This document shows positions 63,223-64,000 of a stretch of 64,000 bases of DNA, piece after piece (position 1 is the stretch's first letter; each line of letters opens with the position of its first letter). Source of the stretch: Parvibaculum sp046297875 (GTDB lineage Bacteria > Pseudomonadota > Alphaproteobacteria > Parvibaculales > Parvibaculaceae); contig NZ_JBKBHD010000001.1 of the NCBI RefSeq assembly GCF_046297875.1, forward strand, positions 2,909,707-2,973,706. Reading direction: 5' to 3'. A model generated the notes under the pieces. It worked only from the letters and a program-made list of their open reading frames with translations, did no database searches and was not told the DNA's origin. The translations under genes and the position numbers were made by a program.

Positions 63223-64000
63223 ATGTCCATGTGCCCCTCCATTTCGCTTTCCGGTCTTTCATGGTCCACGCCTGACGGCAGGACGCTTTTTTCCGATCTC
63301 GACCTTCGGTTCGGCCAGGTCCGCACAGGCCTTGTGGGCCGGAACGGAACGGGCAAGACAACGCTGCTGAAACTCATCAGCGGCGAGCTTGTGCCTGTGC
63401 GCGGCACGATTCATGTGGACGCACGACTTTCGATATTGCGGCAGAGCGTGCAGCCTGCTTCGGACGAGACGATCGCTACGCTATTCGGCGCAGACGACGC
63501 GCTGGCCCTGCTCCGCCGCGCGGAAACAGGCAGGGCAACACCCGGCGAGCTTTCCGAGGCCGACTGGACACTGGAAGCACGAATTGCGGAGAGTCTTGCC
63601 GGTCTGGGCCTTGAGGCCTCGCCGGAGACACCGCTTGCCGCGTTATCGGGTGGACAGCGCACACGCGCCATGCTGGCGGCACTCACCTTCACCGAACCCG
63701 ACTTCCTGTTGCTCGACGAGCCGACCAACAATCTCGACGCGGAGGGCCGCGAAGCGGTGAAGCATTTACTGGCACGCTGGAAAAGGGGCGCGATCATCGT
63801 CTCGCATGACAGGGCGCTGCTTGAGGAAATGGACGAAATCGTCGAACTCACCTCGCTTGGCGCTGCGCGCTATGGCGGCAACTGGAGCCACTACCGCGCG
63901 CAGAAGGTAATCGAACTTCAGGCAGCGGAGCACGACCTTGTGATTGCCCAACGAAAACTGAAGGACACCGCACGCAAGTCTCAAGAGATCCGCGAGAAGC
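63223..64000 (+). CDS. ABC-F family ATPase, 5' part (cut by window end)
   Basis: The frame opens at ATG 63223 (or 63229), with GGAG upstream, and runs off the right end after 259 codons. It holds the first ATPase domain: Walker A VGRNGTGKTT, signature LSGGQRTRAML, Walker B DFLLLDEPTNNLD and the H-loop IIVSHDRALL, followed by the beginning of the interdomain linker. Soluble twin-ATPase proteins of this kind (Uup/EttA/YheS group) bind ribosomes and help with stalled translation. The second ATPase domain and the stop are outside the window, so the subgroup cannot be decided. Confidence 0.9.
   Translation, partial: MSMCPSISLSGLSWSTPDGRTLFSDLDLRFGQVRTGLVGRNGTGKTTLLKLISGELVPVRGTIHVDARLSILRQSVQPASDETIATLFGADDALALLRRAETGRATPGELSEADWTLEARIAESLAGLGLEASPETPLAALSGGQRTRAMLAALTFTEPDFLLLDEPTNNLDAEGREAVKHLLARWKRGAIIVSHDRALLEEMDEIVELTSLGAARYGGNWSHYRAQKVIELQAAEHDLVIAQRKLKDTARKSQEIREK

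Overview
The window is high-GC DNA from an alphaproteobacterium. The guaA-rsmB-guaB-rlmE-ppx/gppA block, a TRAP transporter next to a Baeyer-Villiger monooxygenase, a class II-like PHA synthase with its depolymerase, and a DUF1329/DUF1302/RND repertoire would suit a Parvibaculum-like organism; that assignment is inference from gene content only. A run of 100 N at 44512-44611 and two single-base homopolymer frameshifts show a draft-quality assembly.

Layout. (1) 1-7685 is the right end of an integrative conjugative element: the end of a trbK-like gene, trbL-trbF-trbG-trbI and a DUF2274 gene in one overlapping plus-strand operon, a convergent LysR regulator, an AlpA-like excisionase candidate and a tyrosine integrase. 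The element abuts the 3' end of guaA, which is most likely the attachment site. (2) 7686-15133 is core chromosome: purine synthesis (guaA, guaB), a TPR protein, RNA methyltransferases rsmB and rlmE, a Ppx/GppA phosphatase and tRNA-Gln(CTG). (3) 15233-26617 is catabolic and accessory: BVMO, dctP-dctM-dctQ, a PQQ-type sugar dehydrogenase, and a decaying block (frameshifted DUF1329, N-truncated DUF1302, frameshifted medium-chain reductase) beside a TonB-like gene. (4) 26758-36542 holds N-carbamoylputrescine amidase, a sulfatase with its formylglycine-generating enzyme, phaC-phaZ, DUF1330, DUF2855, a GST-like gene and a TetR regulator. (5) 36634-43367 is a minus-strand run: enoyl-CoA hydratase, exported amidohydrolase, AMP/thymidine phosphorylase-like enzyme, PRPP-synthase-like enzyme and a beta-CASP metallo-hydrolase; the last three are tightly coupled. 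(6) 43518-54741 carries a glutamine-rich glycine-zipper protein with 81-bp repeats at the assembly gap, glutamate dehydrogenase, uppP, a membrane histidine kinase, a PilZ-methyltransferase fusion, an RND/MMPL exporter and a second methyltransferase. (7) 54753-64000 is envelope and housekeeping: pssA-psd, an Atm1-like ABC exporter, a LysM protein, a LOG-family hydrolase, RarD, an atypical PhyH/TylF pair and the start of an ABC-F ATPase cut by the window edge.

The best candidates for an undescribed system are the phosphorylase / PRPP-synthase-like / beta-CASP operon (36634-40650), which could link RNA-derived nucleotides to phosphorylated ribose, and the histidine kinase / PilZ-methyltransferase / RND exporter / methyltransferase neighbourhood (47596-54572), which could make and export a methylated lipid signal. 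Both are hypotheses.
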